A DNA stretch of 64,000 bases from Candidatus Enterococcus murrayae (GCF_017315985.1 NZ_JAFLVR010000030.1:1-64000); one strand, 5' to 3'. Positions 43,527-53,603 are shown, counted from the stretch's first letter. Translations and numbers: made by a program. The notes: generated from the sequence alone by a model not told the origin.

Positions 43527-45029
43527 ATGCGCAAGATACTTCGTTCAAAATATATTTTTGATGGAGAAAATTCTCCTTTTAAGGGATATATTGCATTTGA
43601 AGGGGATACGATCAAAGAAATAGAGAAAGATTGGTCCTATCAACATTTAGTGGATGAACACACAAACGTTTTGGAATATGATGACTATTTTATTATGCCG
43701 GGCATACATGATAATCATGTCTTTTTCAGCGGATATCTAAGTATGCACGCTGGAATTGATCTAACAGAAGCAAATTCTGAATTAGAGGCTCTGGAACAGA
43801 TCGAAGCAGCCCTTGAGCAAGCAGAAGATGTTCCTATCTATGCTTATGGCTGGTCACCGCAAGCTTTTGGCACATTGCCTACCGAGGAATCATTAAACCA
43901 GCTTCATTATGATGGGCCTATTACTGCCATTGCAAAGGATCGATCCTATTGCTGGATGAATCAGCAGGCGAAACAACGGTACGGATTCGATGAAACCGAG
44001 ACGAGTGCGGAAAGTCGTTTTCGTCTTATCAAGGAAATGCTGGCTAATGAGGATTTGCTGCAAACTGTTTATCAAAAGTTTGAGCAATTGCTGCTTTCTA
44101 GAGGAGTCGTTTCGATCAAGGAAATTGTTTTCGATGACGCTGAGTTCCTGAAGAAAATCAATACGCGAAAATTGGCGACTCATTTTTATATTCAATCGGT
44201 TGAACGTCCCATTTCAACAACATTAGTAGAGCAGTATAAGGCAGAAGATTTTCCCGTTAAAGTTGCTTTTGGGGGAGTAAAAATAATGGTGGATGGTGTT
44301 GTCGCCGATGAAACAGGCGACATTACCGGAGAATATGCTTCAGGAAAAAAAGGGCCGGAAATCGACTATCAATTCATCGCAAATGAAGTTGATAAATGGA
44401 ATCAAAAAGGTATTCCTTGCTGTCTAACTACAGAAGGGGATAGGGCTGGGCTTAAGGCTGCCAAAATGCTTAGTCATTTCGGTAAGCGCTTACCTAAAGA
44501 CGTATGGAATTCCATCAGTGATTTAGAAATGATTACTCAGGAAATGACTCAAGAAATGGTGGAAGGCAGGGTAGTTGCGGAAATCTATCCTCAAATATTA
44601 GGATTGAATCCTTCTTATCAGGAGGCTTACATGCCAGAAATTATAGCAGGAGCGGAAGGAGCCTTCTTTAATTATCAATTGTTGCGTTCAGCCGATATTC
44701 AAGTAACAAGTGGGACTGATTTGCCGCTTTTTATAACCAATTTACCGGAATCAATCATGCGTGCTTGTTTTCGTCGTTTTCCAAAAGGTCAAGAAACATG
44801 GCAGTATGAGAAGGGGCTCTCTGTGCTAGAGCTGTTGCAAAGCTTTACTAAAAATGGCTTTTTGGTTAACGGAGAAGAGCGCTATGGCGTTCTTCAGCCA
44901 GGAAAATCAGCCACATTTGCCATTTTTGATCGAGATTTGACCCAAGGGGATTGTGAAGAAGTCGCGGCTGCTGAGACGATAATGACCTATATAGATGGTT
45001 CTGTCGTATATGAAAAAGTGTTACCTTAA
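43527..45029 (+). CDS. YtcJ-like amidohydrolase-fold protein with lost metal ligands
   Basis: A 500-residue protein of the YtcJ branch of amidohydrolases. The overall fold signs remain: an N-terminal beta part, MPGIHDNHVFF, GVKIMVDGVV with Lys252, and SGTDLP with Asp398. However, the metal ligands are mostly lost: the HxH pair is His64 followed by Phe66, the usual THxxGDxA motif is TTEGDRAG without His, and no HxxxxHxQ is present. The relative at 19596 has all of them. It may be a pseudoenzyme, a binding protein, or an enzyme with altered chemistry. ATG 43527 has AGGAG eight bases upstream; the GTG at 43518 lies inside it. It lies between the GntR regulator and the transporter. Confidence 0.78.
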   Translation: MRKILRSKYIFDGENSPFKGYIAFEGDTIKEIEKDWSYQHLVDEHTNVLEYDDYFIMPGIHDNHVFFSGYLSMHAGIDLTEANSELEALEQIEAALEQAEDVPIYAYGWSPQAFGTLPTEESLNQLHYDGPITAIAKDRSYCWMNQQAKQRYGFDETETSAESRFRLIKEMLANEDLLQTVYQKFEQLLLSRGVVSIKEIVFDDAEFLKKINTRKLATHFYIQSVERPISTTLVEQYKAEDFPVKVAFGGVKIMVDGVVADETGDITGEYASGKKGPEIDYQFIANEVDKWNQKGIPCCLTTEGDRAGLKAAKMLSHFGKRLPKDVWNSISDLEMITQEMTQEMVEGRVVAEIYPQILGLNPSYQEAYMPEIIAGAEGAFFNYQLLRSADIQVTSGTDLPLFITNLPESIMRACFRRFPKGQETWQYEKGLSVLELLQSFTKNGFLVNGEERYGVLQPGKSATFAIFDRDLTQGDCEEVAAAETIMTYIDGSVVYEKVLP

Positions 45030-45030
45030 A

Positions 45031-45042
45031 TATAACGTTATG
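45031..45042 (+). promoter_or_regulatory. GntR-type operator before the transporter gene
   Basis: TATAACGTTATG, one base short of the perfect palindrome at 40892-40903. It directly follows the stop codon of the upstream gene and precedes the ribosome site AAGGAG. It implies a separate, co-regulated promoter for the transporter gene. Confidence 0.6.
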
Positions 45043-45069
45043 ATACGATATAAGGAGTGTTAAATAAGT

Positions 45070-46470
45070 ATGGAACTCAAGAAAAGTAAGTTTGTTTTTC
45101 CCCATAGCTACACGTTGATTTTTCTCTTAATTATTATAGCTGCCTTATTAACCTGGTTTATTCCAAGCGGACAATTCAAAACAGTCGTTGAAAACATCAA
45201 CGGGATGGAAAAAACAACGGTTGTGCCAGGCACCTATCATCAGATCGATAAGGCTGGCTATGGGCAAGGAATTGGAGCGATTTTAGAAGCTCCAGCAGCA
45301 GGGGTAATTAATGCAGTAGAAGTAGTTGCCTTTGTTTTAATTGTTGGCGGAGCTTTTGGGATTATTTTAAAAACTGGAGCGGTAGATAGAGGACTATTTA
45401 CTTTAGCTCAGTCACTTGGTGATAAAGGGATATTGGTTATTCCGCTATCCATGATCCTATTTAGCTTAGGCGGGTCTACTTTTGGGATGAGTGAGGAAGT
45501 CATTCCATTGTTTGCTGTTTTTGTTTCCCTGATGTTTTCATTGGGCTTTGACTCAATGACAGCTATTCTTATTCTATTTTTAGGGACTCAGGCTGGGTAC
45601 ATCGGTTCAACAATCAATCCATTCAATGTTTTGATTGCTCAAGGGGTGGCTGATGTTCATGGAAACCCGCTGTTAATCTATCGCGTGATTTGTTGGGCAG
45701 TGATAACAATAATTTCGATCCTATTTACTATGCATTATGCTAGAAAGGTCAAAGCAAATCCTGAATCGTCCATTGTTTATAAAAATGACCAAAAGGTGAA
45801 GCATAAATTCCAAAATTTTGAAATAGATCAGCCGTTTAGTACGAGTGATAAATGGATCATTGGCGGATTTATTTTCGGCTTAATGATTATGATCTGGGGA
45901 ATTATTTCCCAAGGCTGGTACATGGTCGAAATTTCAGCGTTGTTTGTAGGATTAGGACTTTATGCCGGAATCGTTGCTAGATTTAATCAAAAGCAGATTG
46001 CTGAAGCATTTGTTGATGGATGTGCCGATTTTGCTTATGCAGCAGTAATCATTGGACTTGCACGTGGTGTCTTAGTTATTTTGGAAAACGGGATGATTAT
46101 TGATACTATTTTGAACTGTTTAGCCAATTTATTAGGTGGTTTGCCTAAATTTATGTTCTCAGCTATTTTATTGATTGCTCAAATAATTGTTACTTTTTTT
46201 GTCCCATCTTCATCAGGAGCTGCTGCATTAACGATGCCGGTAATGGCACCATTGGCAGATTTAGTCCATATCAATCGTGATGTAGTCGTACTGAGCAATC
46301 AATTCGGCAATGGTTTAATGAATCTGATTTCTCCAACAGGGGGTGTTTTATTAGCTGGTCTAGCGATTGCTGAAATCAATTTTTCTAAATGGTTGAAAGT
46401 TGGATCGAAAATTTTTGTCATTTTATTAGTTGCTTCGGCAATATTACTTTATATCGCTACACTACTATAG
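45070..46470 (+). CDS. YfcC family amino-acid/peptide-type transporter
   Basis: A 466-residue integral membrane protein of the YfcC family (related to ArcD-type and C4-dicarboxylate carriers), with about 12 helices. Markers: WFIPSGQFKTV after the first helix, GGSTFGMSEEVIPLF, GYIGSTINPFN and the late VPSSSGAAALTMPV and SPTGGVLLAGLA re-entrant motifs. Family members move amino acids or small peptides. In this locus it probably imports the sugar-amine or the amidated compound that feeds the kinase and deglycase. The ribosome site AAGGAG is near but slightly far from the ATG. Confidence 0.85.
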   Translation: MELKKSKFVFPHSYTLIFLLIIIAALLTWFIPSGQFKTVVENINGMEKTTVVPGTYHQIDKAGYGQGIGAILEAPAAGVINAVEVVAFVLIVGGAFGIILKTGAVDRGLFTLAQSLGDKGILVIPLSMILFSLGGSTFGMSEEVIPLFAVFVSLMFSLGFDSMTAILILFLGTQAGYIGSTINPFNVLIAQGVADVHGNPLLIYRVICWAVITIISILFTMHYARKVKANPESSIVYKNDQKVKHKFQNFEIDQPFSTSDKWIIGGFIFGLMIMIWGIISQGWYMVEISALFVGLGLYAGIVARFNQKQIAEAFVDGCADFAYAAVIIGLARGVLVILENGMIIDTILNCLANLLGGLPKFMFSAILLIAQIIVTFFVPSSSGAAALTMPVMAPLADLVHINRDVVVLSNQFGNGLMNLISPTGGVLLAGLAIAEINFSKWLKVGSKIFVILLVASAILLYIATLL

Positions 46471-46481
46471 AGATAGCTTGA

Positions 46482-46513
46482 CTCCTCTTGCAGATGTTGT
46501 ATCTCAAGGGGAG
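46482..46513 (+). terminator. Weak terminator after the Frl-like operon
   Basis: A 9-bp stem with one G-T pair (46482-46490 with 46505-46513) and a short T4 run. Confidence 0.4.
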
Positions 46514-46671
46514 ATTTTACGTCTATATTTCGCTTATTTAGGAAGTGCTTTTCAGCAAAAGAGTCTTTAATTTATTAAACGGCTACTCACCGTTTCTTAT
46601 CTTCTTCAAAAATAGCAGGGGTAGTCAATAGCTCCCAATAGAATATCTAGCCTACAGCTAAAAAAACATTC

Positions 46672-47679
46672 TTATTTCTTTCTGCCCAAGAATTTGTTGA
46701 CTCTATTTTTCCATTTTCGTTTATCTCGTTCTTCTTGGATCTTTTCTTTACTTTTGCCATAATGTTTATCGGATGTATCCAATTTTTCCGAAGATATTTT
46801 CGTTTTTTTACTTGATTTGGACTCACTGGACTCCGCAGAAGGCTCTTTTTCTTTTGATTGGGTCGGCGGTGTGTCACTTGATAGCGGCGAGGTCGTATCT
46901 GTCTCTTTGCGGGTCAGCGTATTTGATTCGGAACCGCGGGATGACTGAGCGTGAGCGGTTTTGCTGGCAGCTGAGGCAGCTGCTTTTGATGTCGGTTTTG
47001 ATTCGCGAGGTTGTTCTTCTGCAACAGCTGTTTCTTGAACAGCTTCTTCTGGCTCTGCTTGAACGGCTTCGTGTTCTGCATCGATACAGCCTTTTTTACT
47101 TTTGAATTTCACATATTCAGCGAAGCGGCGGATGCCTGAGGAGCGGAAGATCGTCAAGGTAGTCAAAACGCCCAAGACTTTGGCGGTTTCCTCTTCGGAA
47201 CGTACTTGCTTCGTATCACGGAGCGTCCACGTATGGCGTTTTCCGTTGGCGTCTTTAAAAATCGACACGAGATCGAATTGAAATTCGGCTATTTCATGAG
47301 TTTCAAGGCTCTTCTTTTCTAATAGCTTTTTATACAAACAAGTTTCCTTGGTAAATTGTTGATATTCTTCATCACTGGAAAATAAGCGCTGAATCACGGT
47401 TTGCCATTCTTCTAATGAGAAGAAGTGCTCAAAGTAGACACAGTGCCGGCGCAGGGTACCATTTGGTGCCGCCGTCAAAAAGATTTGACGGATCATTTCG
47501 CTTAGCGGCTGAAGGGAAAAATCCCCCACGCAAAGCGCGTGACGAAAGAGAATCGCCACAAGGTATTCCACTACTTCTGCTGCTTGCTGTGTTTGTTCAA
47601 AATAACGAAGAACCCTTTTCATCAATGTTTCTTTCTTCATTCCAAAAATTTGTCTTGACCCAAGCTTCACTACATCCAT
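46672..47679 (-). CDS. Hypothetical protein with disordered Ser/Lys/Glu-rich tail
   Basis: A 335-residue soluble protein that I do not recognise. The first 190 residues look folded and helical (FEQTQQAAEVVEYLVAILF, FEHFFSLEEWQTVIQRLF), and the last 140 are low-complexity, with clusters such as SKAAASAASKTAHA, and end in the basic RKWKNRVNKFLGRKK. It has no signal peptide. A GGGGG ribosome site lies upstream. Transcription opposes both neighbours. The basic end may bind nucleic acid or membrane, but that is a guess. Confidence 0.6.
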   Translation of the reverse strand: MDVVKLGSRQIFGMKKETLMKRVLRYFEQTQQAAEVVEYLVAILFRHALCVGDFSLQPLSEMIRQIFLTAAPNGTLRRHCVYFEHFFSLEEWQTVIQRLFSSDEEYQQFTKETCLYKKLLEKKSLETHEIAEFQFDLVSIFKDANGKRHTWTLRDTKQVRSEEETAKVLGVLTTLTIFRSSGIRRFAEYVKFKSKKGCIDAEHEAVQAEPEEAVQETAVAEEQPRESKPTSKAAASAASKTAHAQSSRGSESNTLTRKETDTTSPLSSDTPPTQSKEKEPSAESSESKSSKKTKISSEKLDTSDKHYGKSKEKIQEERDKRKWKNRVNKFLGRKK

Positions 47680-48254
47680 TTTTTGTACCCCCGTCTAGAT
47701 CATTATTTAACCCCTGTAATCGTTTCCAATTTATTTAGTTAAAATAGTAGCGTTTGATAACGAATTTGTAAATAGAAAACGGGAATACTTTTTTTCTTTA
47801 CTATCTGTTAAATAGTTTAATAGTAAGGTCAATAGAGACTTTATCCGTGAAAAATAGCTTGACATGATGTTTTTAAAATAACTAAATGATGATTTTTGTG
47901 GCAGGTAGATAAAGGGTCGGAACGTTTATTTGTTTTTTTCACTTTTTTATCTGTTGCCAAGTAATCTATCTTGTTATAATTTTTTTGCATAAAAAAATAG
48001 ATCGTTGTTCATAATGAATGAAAAACTCTTGTGGCAGGACTATTCTTTGAGAGGGCAAACGCTGCTGGAAGTGGGACGAGGGCCAAGAGGAGTTGCAACT
48101 CGTTTCTTAGCCATTGAACAAAACCGTTTTGAGAAGCTTATTATCGGTTCTGTTTGTATTTCAGTATGAACAAGCTCACAAACTTGAAATTGTTTGACTT
48201 GAAGTCGCAACATGGTAGGGTTATTCCAATAGTTTGTACTTGAGGTGAAAGATT
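47680..48254. other. Long intergenic stretch, mostly unexplained
   Basis: It lies between the hypothetical gene and the PTS operon (835 bases up to 48514 in all). The left part is very AT-rich. A 51-codon frame at 48014-48169 and a short leader-like frame with terminator at 48255-48339 are listed separately. I see no clear intact gene. Confidence 0.4.
48014..48169 (+). other. Possible 51-residue gene or stump
   Basis: The frame opens MNEKLLWQDYSLRGQTLLEV and contains GRGPRGVATRF; it ends in GSVCISV. The LLEVGRGPRG piece weakly recalls a methyltransferase motif I. There is no ribosome site before it. It could be a stump or chance. Confidence 0.25.
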
Positions 48255-48339
48255 ATGAAGAAGCTGCTGAGAGAAGAGCCGACGGTATAAAGAGAAGCTT
48301 CGCCTTTTGAGATTAAAAATTGTCTCAAAAGGTTTTTTT
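48255..48339 (+). terminator. Short frame followed by intrinsic terminator
   Basis: An 11-codon frame (MKKLLREEPTV, 48255-48290) has GAGGTGAAA seven bases before its ATG. A perfect 10-bp stem follows (48303-48312 with 48323-48332) and then T7. This could be a leader peptide with a terminator, or a small RNA. The terminator itself is certain by structure. Confidence 0.6.
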
Positions 48340-48407
48340 GTACTTGAAAAAAATCTTATATAAAAAGACTTGTTATTAAAAATCGGCTTCTCTGCTTCTT
48401 GGTTCCT

Positions 48408-48431
48408 ACCTTTGGACTTAGGTCCAAAGGT
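48408..48431. promoter_or_regulatory. 24-bp palindrome upstream of the PTS gene, likely operator
   Basis: Perfect 10-base arms ACCTTTGGAC and GTCCAAAGGT with a TTAG spacer, about 85 bases before the PTS start. The RpiR regulator encoded at 51580 is a good candidate to bind it. A weak promoter (TTGTAA at 48443, TAGTCT at 48466) follows it, consistent with activation from upstream. Confidence 0.5.
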
Positions 48432-48517
48432 TCAAGGAGATATTGTAACTGGTTTCAAAAGTTGGTAGTCTAAGGTCAAGAGATACGTATACTCAATAAA
48501 GTGAATGGAGAGAGATG

Positions 48518-50077
48518 ATGAAAAATAAATTTTCTCAAACAATGCAGGACTTTTCTAGAGCAGTAATCGTTCCAGTGAAGTTTATGGCGGTAATGGGGTT
48601 GTTTTTAGCAGTTTCTGTTATTTTACAATTGGAATTCATGCCGAATGTGCTGCAAACGTTTGGTGGGCTAATCAAAACAATGATGGACAGCATGTTAAAC
48701 AATTTGGCATTGATCTTTTGTGTGGGGATCTCAGCATCTTTAGCTAAGAAGAAAAAGGTTGAGGCAGCTCTTATTTCATTGATCGCGTTTTTATTCTTTT
48801 TAGCTGCGAATAATGCTTGGTTGACCTTGACCAATCAGCTGGCTGAAGCTGGCGAAATGGGTCTTTTCGGTACCGGCCAGGCCGTTGTACTAGGGTTTCA
48901 GGTTGTTGATATGAATGTCTTTTTAGGAATGCTGGTTGGCTGCATCGTAGCGTTTATTCACAACCGCTTCTCAGATAAGGAGTTTGTGGACTTTTTAAGT
49001 ATTTATGGCGGGTCTCGTTTTTCCTTTATGATTTTGATTCCAGTTATTTTAGTTACTGCGATCGGTATGAGCTATATTTGGCCGGTAGTGAATAGTTGGA
49101 TTTCTTCATTATCAGGCTTCATTTTAACGACTGGCTTGTTGGGTGTTTTCATCTATTCATTTGGCAATCGTTTCTTGATTCCGACAGGGTTGCATCATTT
49201 GCTGTGGATGCCGTTTTGTTTTACTGCTTTAGGAGGAACGGCCAAAATTGGCGGACAGGTTTATAACGGGGCAGCCAATATTTTTTACGCGGAAATGGCG
49301 AATGCGGGCTCTATCACGAGTTTAGATCCATCTTTACGGTTTGCGACTTTCGGATTTGTAAAAATATTTGGTTCGATCGCAGTGGCTTTGGCGATCATCC
49401 ATTGTGCTAAGAAGCACCGCAAGGAAGAGGTAAAGGGAATGATTTTGCCGTCAATGTTTGTGGCGGCTGTGGCAGGGATCACGGAGCCGTTAGATTTCTC
49501 ATTCCTGTTTGCTTCTCCATTATTGTGGCTGGTTCACAGCTTGATGACAGCTGTTTCTGAAACGATTCTTTGGGGAATCGGAGCAAGAACGTATATGCTG
49601 TATGGATTGATCGATACGTTTGTCTCGAATTCGGTCTTCAGTCCTTCAGTCACCAAATTTTACTTAGTAATCATCGTTGGAATCATCATGTCAGTTATCT
49701 GGTATTTTGTTTTTGTTTTACTGATCAATAAATTGAACATCAAAACACCGGGCAGAGAAGACGAGCTTGCAGAAGAAGCTGTTTTGCCAAACGACGCGAC
49801 TGGAGCCGCAGCTGTTAGCGGAAGCAATGGCAATGATTTTGATTTAGTTGTTGGCGGCTTAGGTGGAAAAGAAAACATCGAGAGCATCTCAAACTGCTTC
49901 ACTAGATTACGAGTGACGGTCAAGGATGAGGCATTAGTAGATTCTGCCCAATTAGAGAAAATTTCTCAGCAAAAGGGTGTCGTGCTAAATGGGACGAATG
50001 TCCAAGTCATCATCGGCATGGGTGTTCAAGGATTTAAAGAGGATATCTGTGAAAGATTAGGTATAAGTGAATCATAG
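48518..50077 (+). CDS. Alpha-glucoside PTS transporter, EIICB
   Basis: A 519-residue phosphotransferase permease with EIIC (about 1-410, around ten membrane helices) and a C-terminal EIIB domain (about 440-519). The phosphorylated Cys is near residue 460 in SISNCFTRLRV. EIIC markers are HHLLWMPF and ITEPLDFSFLFASP. It imports and phosphorylates an alpha-glucoside such as maltose or a sucrose isomer. No EIIA domain is present, so a EIIA from elsewhere (for example EIIA-Glc) must serve. ATG 48518 fits GGAG at 48507-48510 better than ATG 48515. The family 4 glycosidase gene follows by 35 bases. Confidence 0.88.
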   Translation: MKNKFSQTMQDFSRAVIVPVKFMAVMGLFLAVSVILQLEFMPNVLQTFGGLIKTMMDSMLNNLALIFCVGISASLAKKKKVEAALISLIAFLFFLAANNAWLTLTNQLAEAGEMGLFGTGQAVVLGFQVVDMNVFLGMLVGCIVAFIHNRFSDKEFVDFLSIYGGSRFSFMILIPVILVTAIGMSYIWPVVNSWISSLSGFILTTGLLGVFIYSFGNRFLIPTGLHHLLWMPFCFTALGGTAKIGGQVYNGAANIFYAEMANAGSITSLDPSLRFATFGFVKIFGSIAVALAIIHCAKKHRKEEVKGMILPSMFVAAVAGITEPLDFSFLFASPLLWLVHSLMTAVSETILWGIGARTYMLYGLIDTFVSNSVFSPSVTKFYLVIIVGIIMSVIWYFVFVLLINKLNIKTPGREDELAEEAVLPNDATGAAAVSGSNGNDFDLVVGGLGGKENIESISNCFTRLRVTVKDEALVDSAQLEKISQQKGVVLNGTNVQVIIGMGVQGFKEDICERLGISES

Positions 50078-50085
50078 AAATTTAG

Positions 50086-51450
<1,365 letters not shown>

Positions 51451-51462
51451 CTTCTGCCAACG

Positions 51463-51502
51463 AAAGTATTAATGATTGGAAACGATCATTAATACTTTTT
51501 TC
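51463..51502 (+). terminator. Terminator after the alpha-glucoside operon
   Basis: A perfect 14-bp stem (51463-51476 with 51485-51498), an 8-base loop and a T6 tract. Confidence 0.88.
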
Positions 51503-51579
51503 TTATCCTAGATATTGGAGGAAGTTGAATTCGTTTTTCTGTAGGGTAAAATAAGACTAAACGATAGGAGGGGCTGAAG

Positions 51580-52344
51580 ATGCTTTTTTCTGATATTGTT
51601 AATCAGCACTATGACACGTTAAATGAAGTAGATATCCAAATGGTTAAATATATCAACGCGCATCCGAAAGAAATGACTACGATGGGGACCAATGATTTTG
51701 CGAAGATTTGTCACTCATCAAAGTCGTCAGTGATTCGCTTTACACAAAAGCTAGGGTTTACGGGGTTCAGCGAGCTGCGCAATTTTTTGAAATGGCAAAA
51801 TAATCCTGGTGACGGGGGAAAAGAAACCACCTTCAAAAAAAGAATCTTTTCTGATGCCGAACGAACGATCAAATATTTGGAAGATAATAATTGGGAAACG
51901 ATTTATCGTGCGCTTGAAAACAGCCGCAATGTTTATTTGTTGGGCACCGGTGTCACGCAGCAAAATCAAGCAGCGGAACTACAGCGCTTATTGTTGCTGA
52001 TTGGGAAGCCGGCCCAAATGATTCCTGCCTCTTCACAATCCAATGAATTCAAGCGGATCATGGAGAATATCACAGCGGACGACCTGATTTTTGTGTTGTC
52101 GTTGTCAGGTGAAAACCAGCATCTTTTTAATGTGCTGAATGTCCTTTCGACCTACCGTTCAACGATTGTTTCAATTACGAATATGCAGAATAATTTGCTG
52201 TCAGGCAGATCTGATTATTCACTTTACGCCTCAAGCAGCCGCAGTCCCAATCCGACCGACTGGTGGCTGCAAACCTCTTCTTCCTTTTTCTTATTGATTG
52301 AAGCCTTCGCTTTCGGCTATGTTGATTATTGCCGACGAAAATAG
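51580..52344 (+). CDS. RpiR family regulator
   Basis: A 254-residue regulator: an N-terminal RpiR helix-turn-helix (TNDFAKICHSSKSSVIRFTQKLGFTGFSELR) and a C-terminal SIS sugar-phosphate-binding domain (about 105-230, VYLLGTGVTQQNQAAELQRLL and FVLSLSGENQHLF). Such proteins respond to phosphorylated sugars. It lies right after the alpha-glucoside operon and has its own promoter region, so it most likely controls that operon. GGAGGGG precedes the ATG. Confidence 0.9.
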   Translation: MLFSDIVNQHYDTLNEVDIQMVKYINAHPKEMTTMGTNDFAKICHSSKSSVIRFTQKLGFTGFSELRNFLKWQNNPGDGGKETTFKKRIFSDAERTIKYLEDNNWETIYRALENSRNVYLLGTGVTQQNQAAELQRLLLLIGKPAQMIPASSQSNEFKRIMENITADDLIFVLSLSGENQHLFNVLNVLSTYRSTIVSITNMQNNLLSGRSDYSLYASSSRSPNPTDWWLQTSSSFFLLIEAFAFGYVDYCRRK

Positions 52345-52353
52345 AAAACGAAC

Positions 52354-52400
52354 AAAGCCCCTAACCAGCCCTGCGTCACAGGTTGGTTAGGGGCTTTTCA
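52354..52400. terminator. Bidirectional terminator between convergent regulators
   Basis: A stem of about 17 bp (52354-52370 with 52381-52397, one G-T pair) with flanking A and T tracts, between the RpiR and LacI regulator genes. Confidence 0.9.
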
Positions 52401-52430
52401 TTTTTAGGAAAACCCATATAGCTTGTTCAG

Positions 52431-53450
52431 TTATTTTTTTGAGACAGAGTTTGTTAGATTCAACTCTGTGGGTATGATGATTTTCTTTGGCAGATCCTTC
52501 TCACCATCGATCAGTTTGAAAAGCAGCTCGGTGGCTTTTGTACCTAAAATATTTGTGGGCACATTGATTCCTGAAAGACGCGGGGTGAAAAAGGCAGAAT
52601 AGGACTCATCATTAAAGGCGATCAAGGAAAAATTATCCGGAATTTTATAGCCTTCTTTTTCAATGACTTGGAAAAGGCTCAAGGCTTTTAGGGCATCTGT
52701 AGCAAATATAGCAGTAGGCAACTGTTTGTCGCTAAATAATTTTTTGGCAGCCTGAATGGACTCTTCAAGTACATAGCCGCCATCGATGATCCATTCATTT
52801 TTTATATCCAGATAGTTATCGAACAGAGCTTTGCGATAGCCGTTTACCCGATCAGCTGATACATGAATATCCAGCGGTGCGTGCAGGCAAGCGATCTCCT
52901 TATGTCCCAGATCGATCAATGTTTGGATCATTTTGTAGCTGTCACTATAGTTATCCGTATCGACTGAGTAGATATACTCGTATTCCTTTTCCAGCTTCCC
53001 AATGATGACGATCGGTATTTGCAGGGCATCCAATTCCTCTAAGTATTGTTCATCTTGAGAGGCACTCAGTATGATAATGCCGCGAATCAGCTTCTCATTC
53101 AGCTTATTTTTAATTTTTTGAGCCTCTTCCTGATTATTTTTAGAGGTCTGCAAAATCAAATCAAAATCATGTTTCTCTGTTACAGCTGAAATTGATTGAA
53201 TAACATCGGAAAAGAACGGGTTTCCGCTTGTTGAGCTAACTGAGCGGTGAGAAAGGGTTAAAATCGCGTCAAAGCCATTGCCAGTAAGACCTCGAGCCAG
53301 CTTGCTCGGCATATAGTTCAATTCTTTAATGGCTGCTAAAACCTTTTCCTTCGCTTCTGGTGAAATATTCTCCTGATTGTTTAATACGCGAGAAACGGTC
53401 GATTTGGAGACGCCAGATTTGTTCGCGATATCATAAATTGTTGGTTTCAA
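52431..53450 (-). CDS. LacI family repressor
   Basis: A 339-residue LacI-type repressor. The helix-turn-helix (TIYDIANKSGVSKSTVSRVLNN) and hinge helix (PSKLARGL) lead to a periplasmic-binding-protein-like effector domain (about 60-339). It is transcribed away from the ycj-like cluster and is its obvious local regulator. Two matching palindromes lie in the shared control region, at 53468 (by its own start) and at 53590 (by the cluster's promoter). The likely effector is a glucoside or a ketoglycoside. Confidence 0.92.
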   Translation of the reverse strand: MKPTIYDIANKSGVSKSTVSRVLNNQENISPEAKEKVLAAIKELNYMPSKLARGLTGNGFDAILTLSHRSVSSTSGNPFFSDVIQSISAVTEKHDFDLILQTSKNNQEEAQKIKNKLNEKLIRGIIILSASQDEQYLEELDALQIPIVIIGKLEKEYEYIYSVDTDNYSDSYKMIQTLIDLGHKEIACLHAPLDIHVSADRVNGYRKALFDNYLDIKNEWIIDGGYVLEESIQAAKKLFSDKQLPTAIFATDALKALSLFQVIEKEGYKIPDNFSLIAFNDESYSAFFTPRLSGINVPTNILGTKATELLFKLIDGEKDLPKKIIIPTELNLTNSVSKK

Positions 53451-53467
53451 AAAAATCCTCCTAACAC

Positions 53468-53481
53468 TGGTAGCGGTACCA
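53468..53481. promoter_or_regulatory. LacI-type operator, repressor side
   Basis: TGGTAGCGGTACCA shares TGG-x-AGCG-x-T-x-CCA with the palindrome at 53590-53603. It lies 18 bases before the LacI-type repressor start codon, so it may mediate autoregulation. Confidence 0.62.
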
Positions 53482-53550
53482 CCACAGCTAAATAGTACTG
53501 GATTATTTGATATTTGTCCACAAAATCAGATAAATTCGCGAAAAAAACAA

Positions 53551-53603
53551 TTGACAGAAACCGCTTACTATACTATTATCTTGGTGTGAGATGGGAGCGC
53601 TCC
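53551..53603 (+). promoter_or_regulatory. Promoter with operator and cre-like box for the ycj-like cluster
   Basis: TTGACA (53551-53556) and TATTAT (53574-53579) are 17 bases apart. The spacer contains AGTAAGCGGTTTC on the reverse strand, a partial match to the CcpA cre box. The perfect palindrome TGGGAGCGCTCCCA (53590-53603) lies just past the expected start point, a position suited to a LacI repressor. Confidence 0.72.

Noticed and set aside
47680-48000. Search for a hidden gene in the AT-rich stretch
   Set aside because: All frames close quickly and no ribosome site precedes any longer frame.
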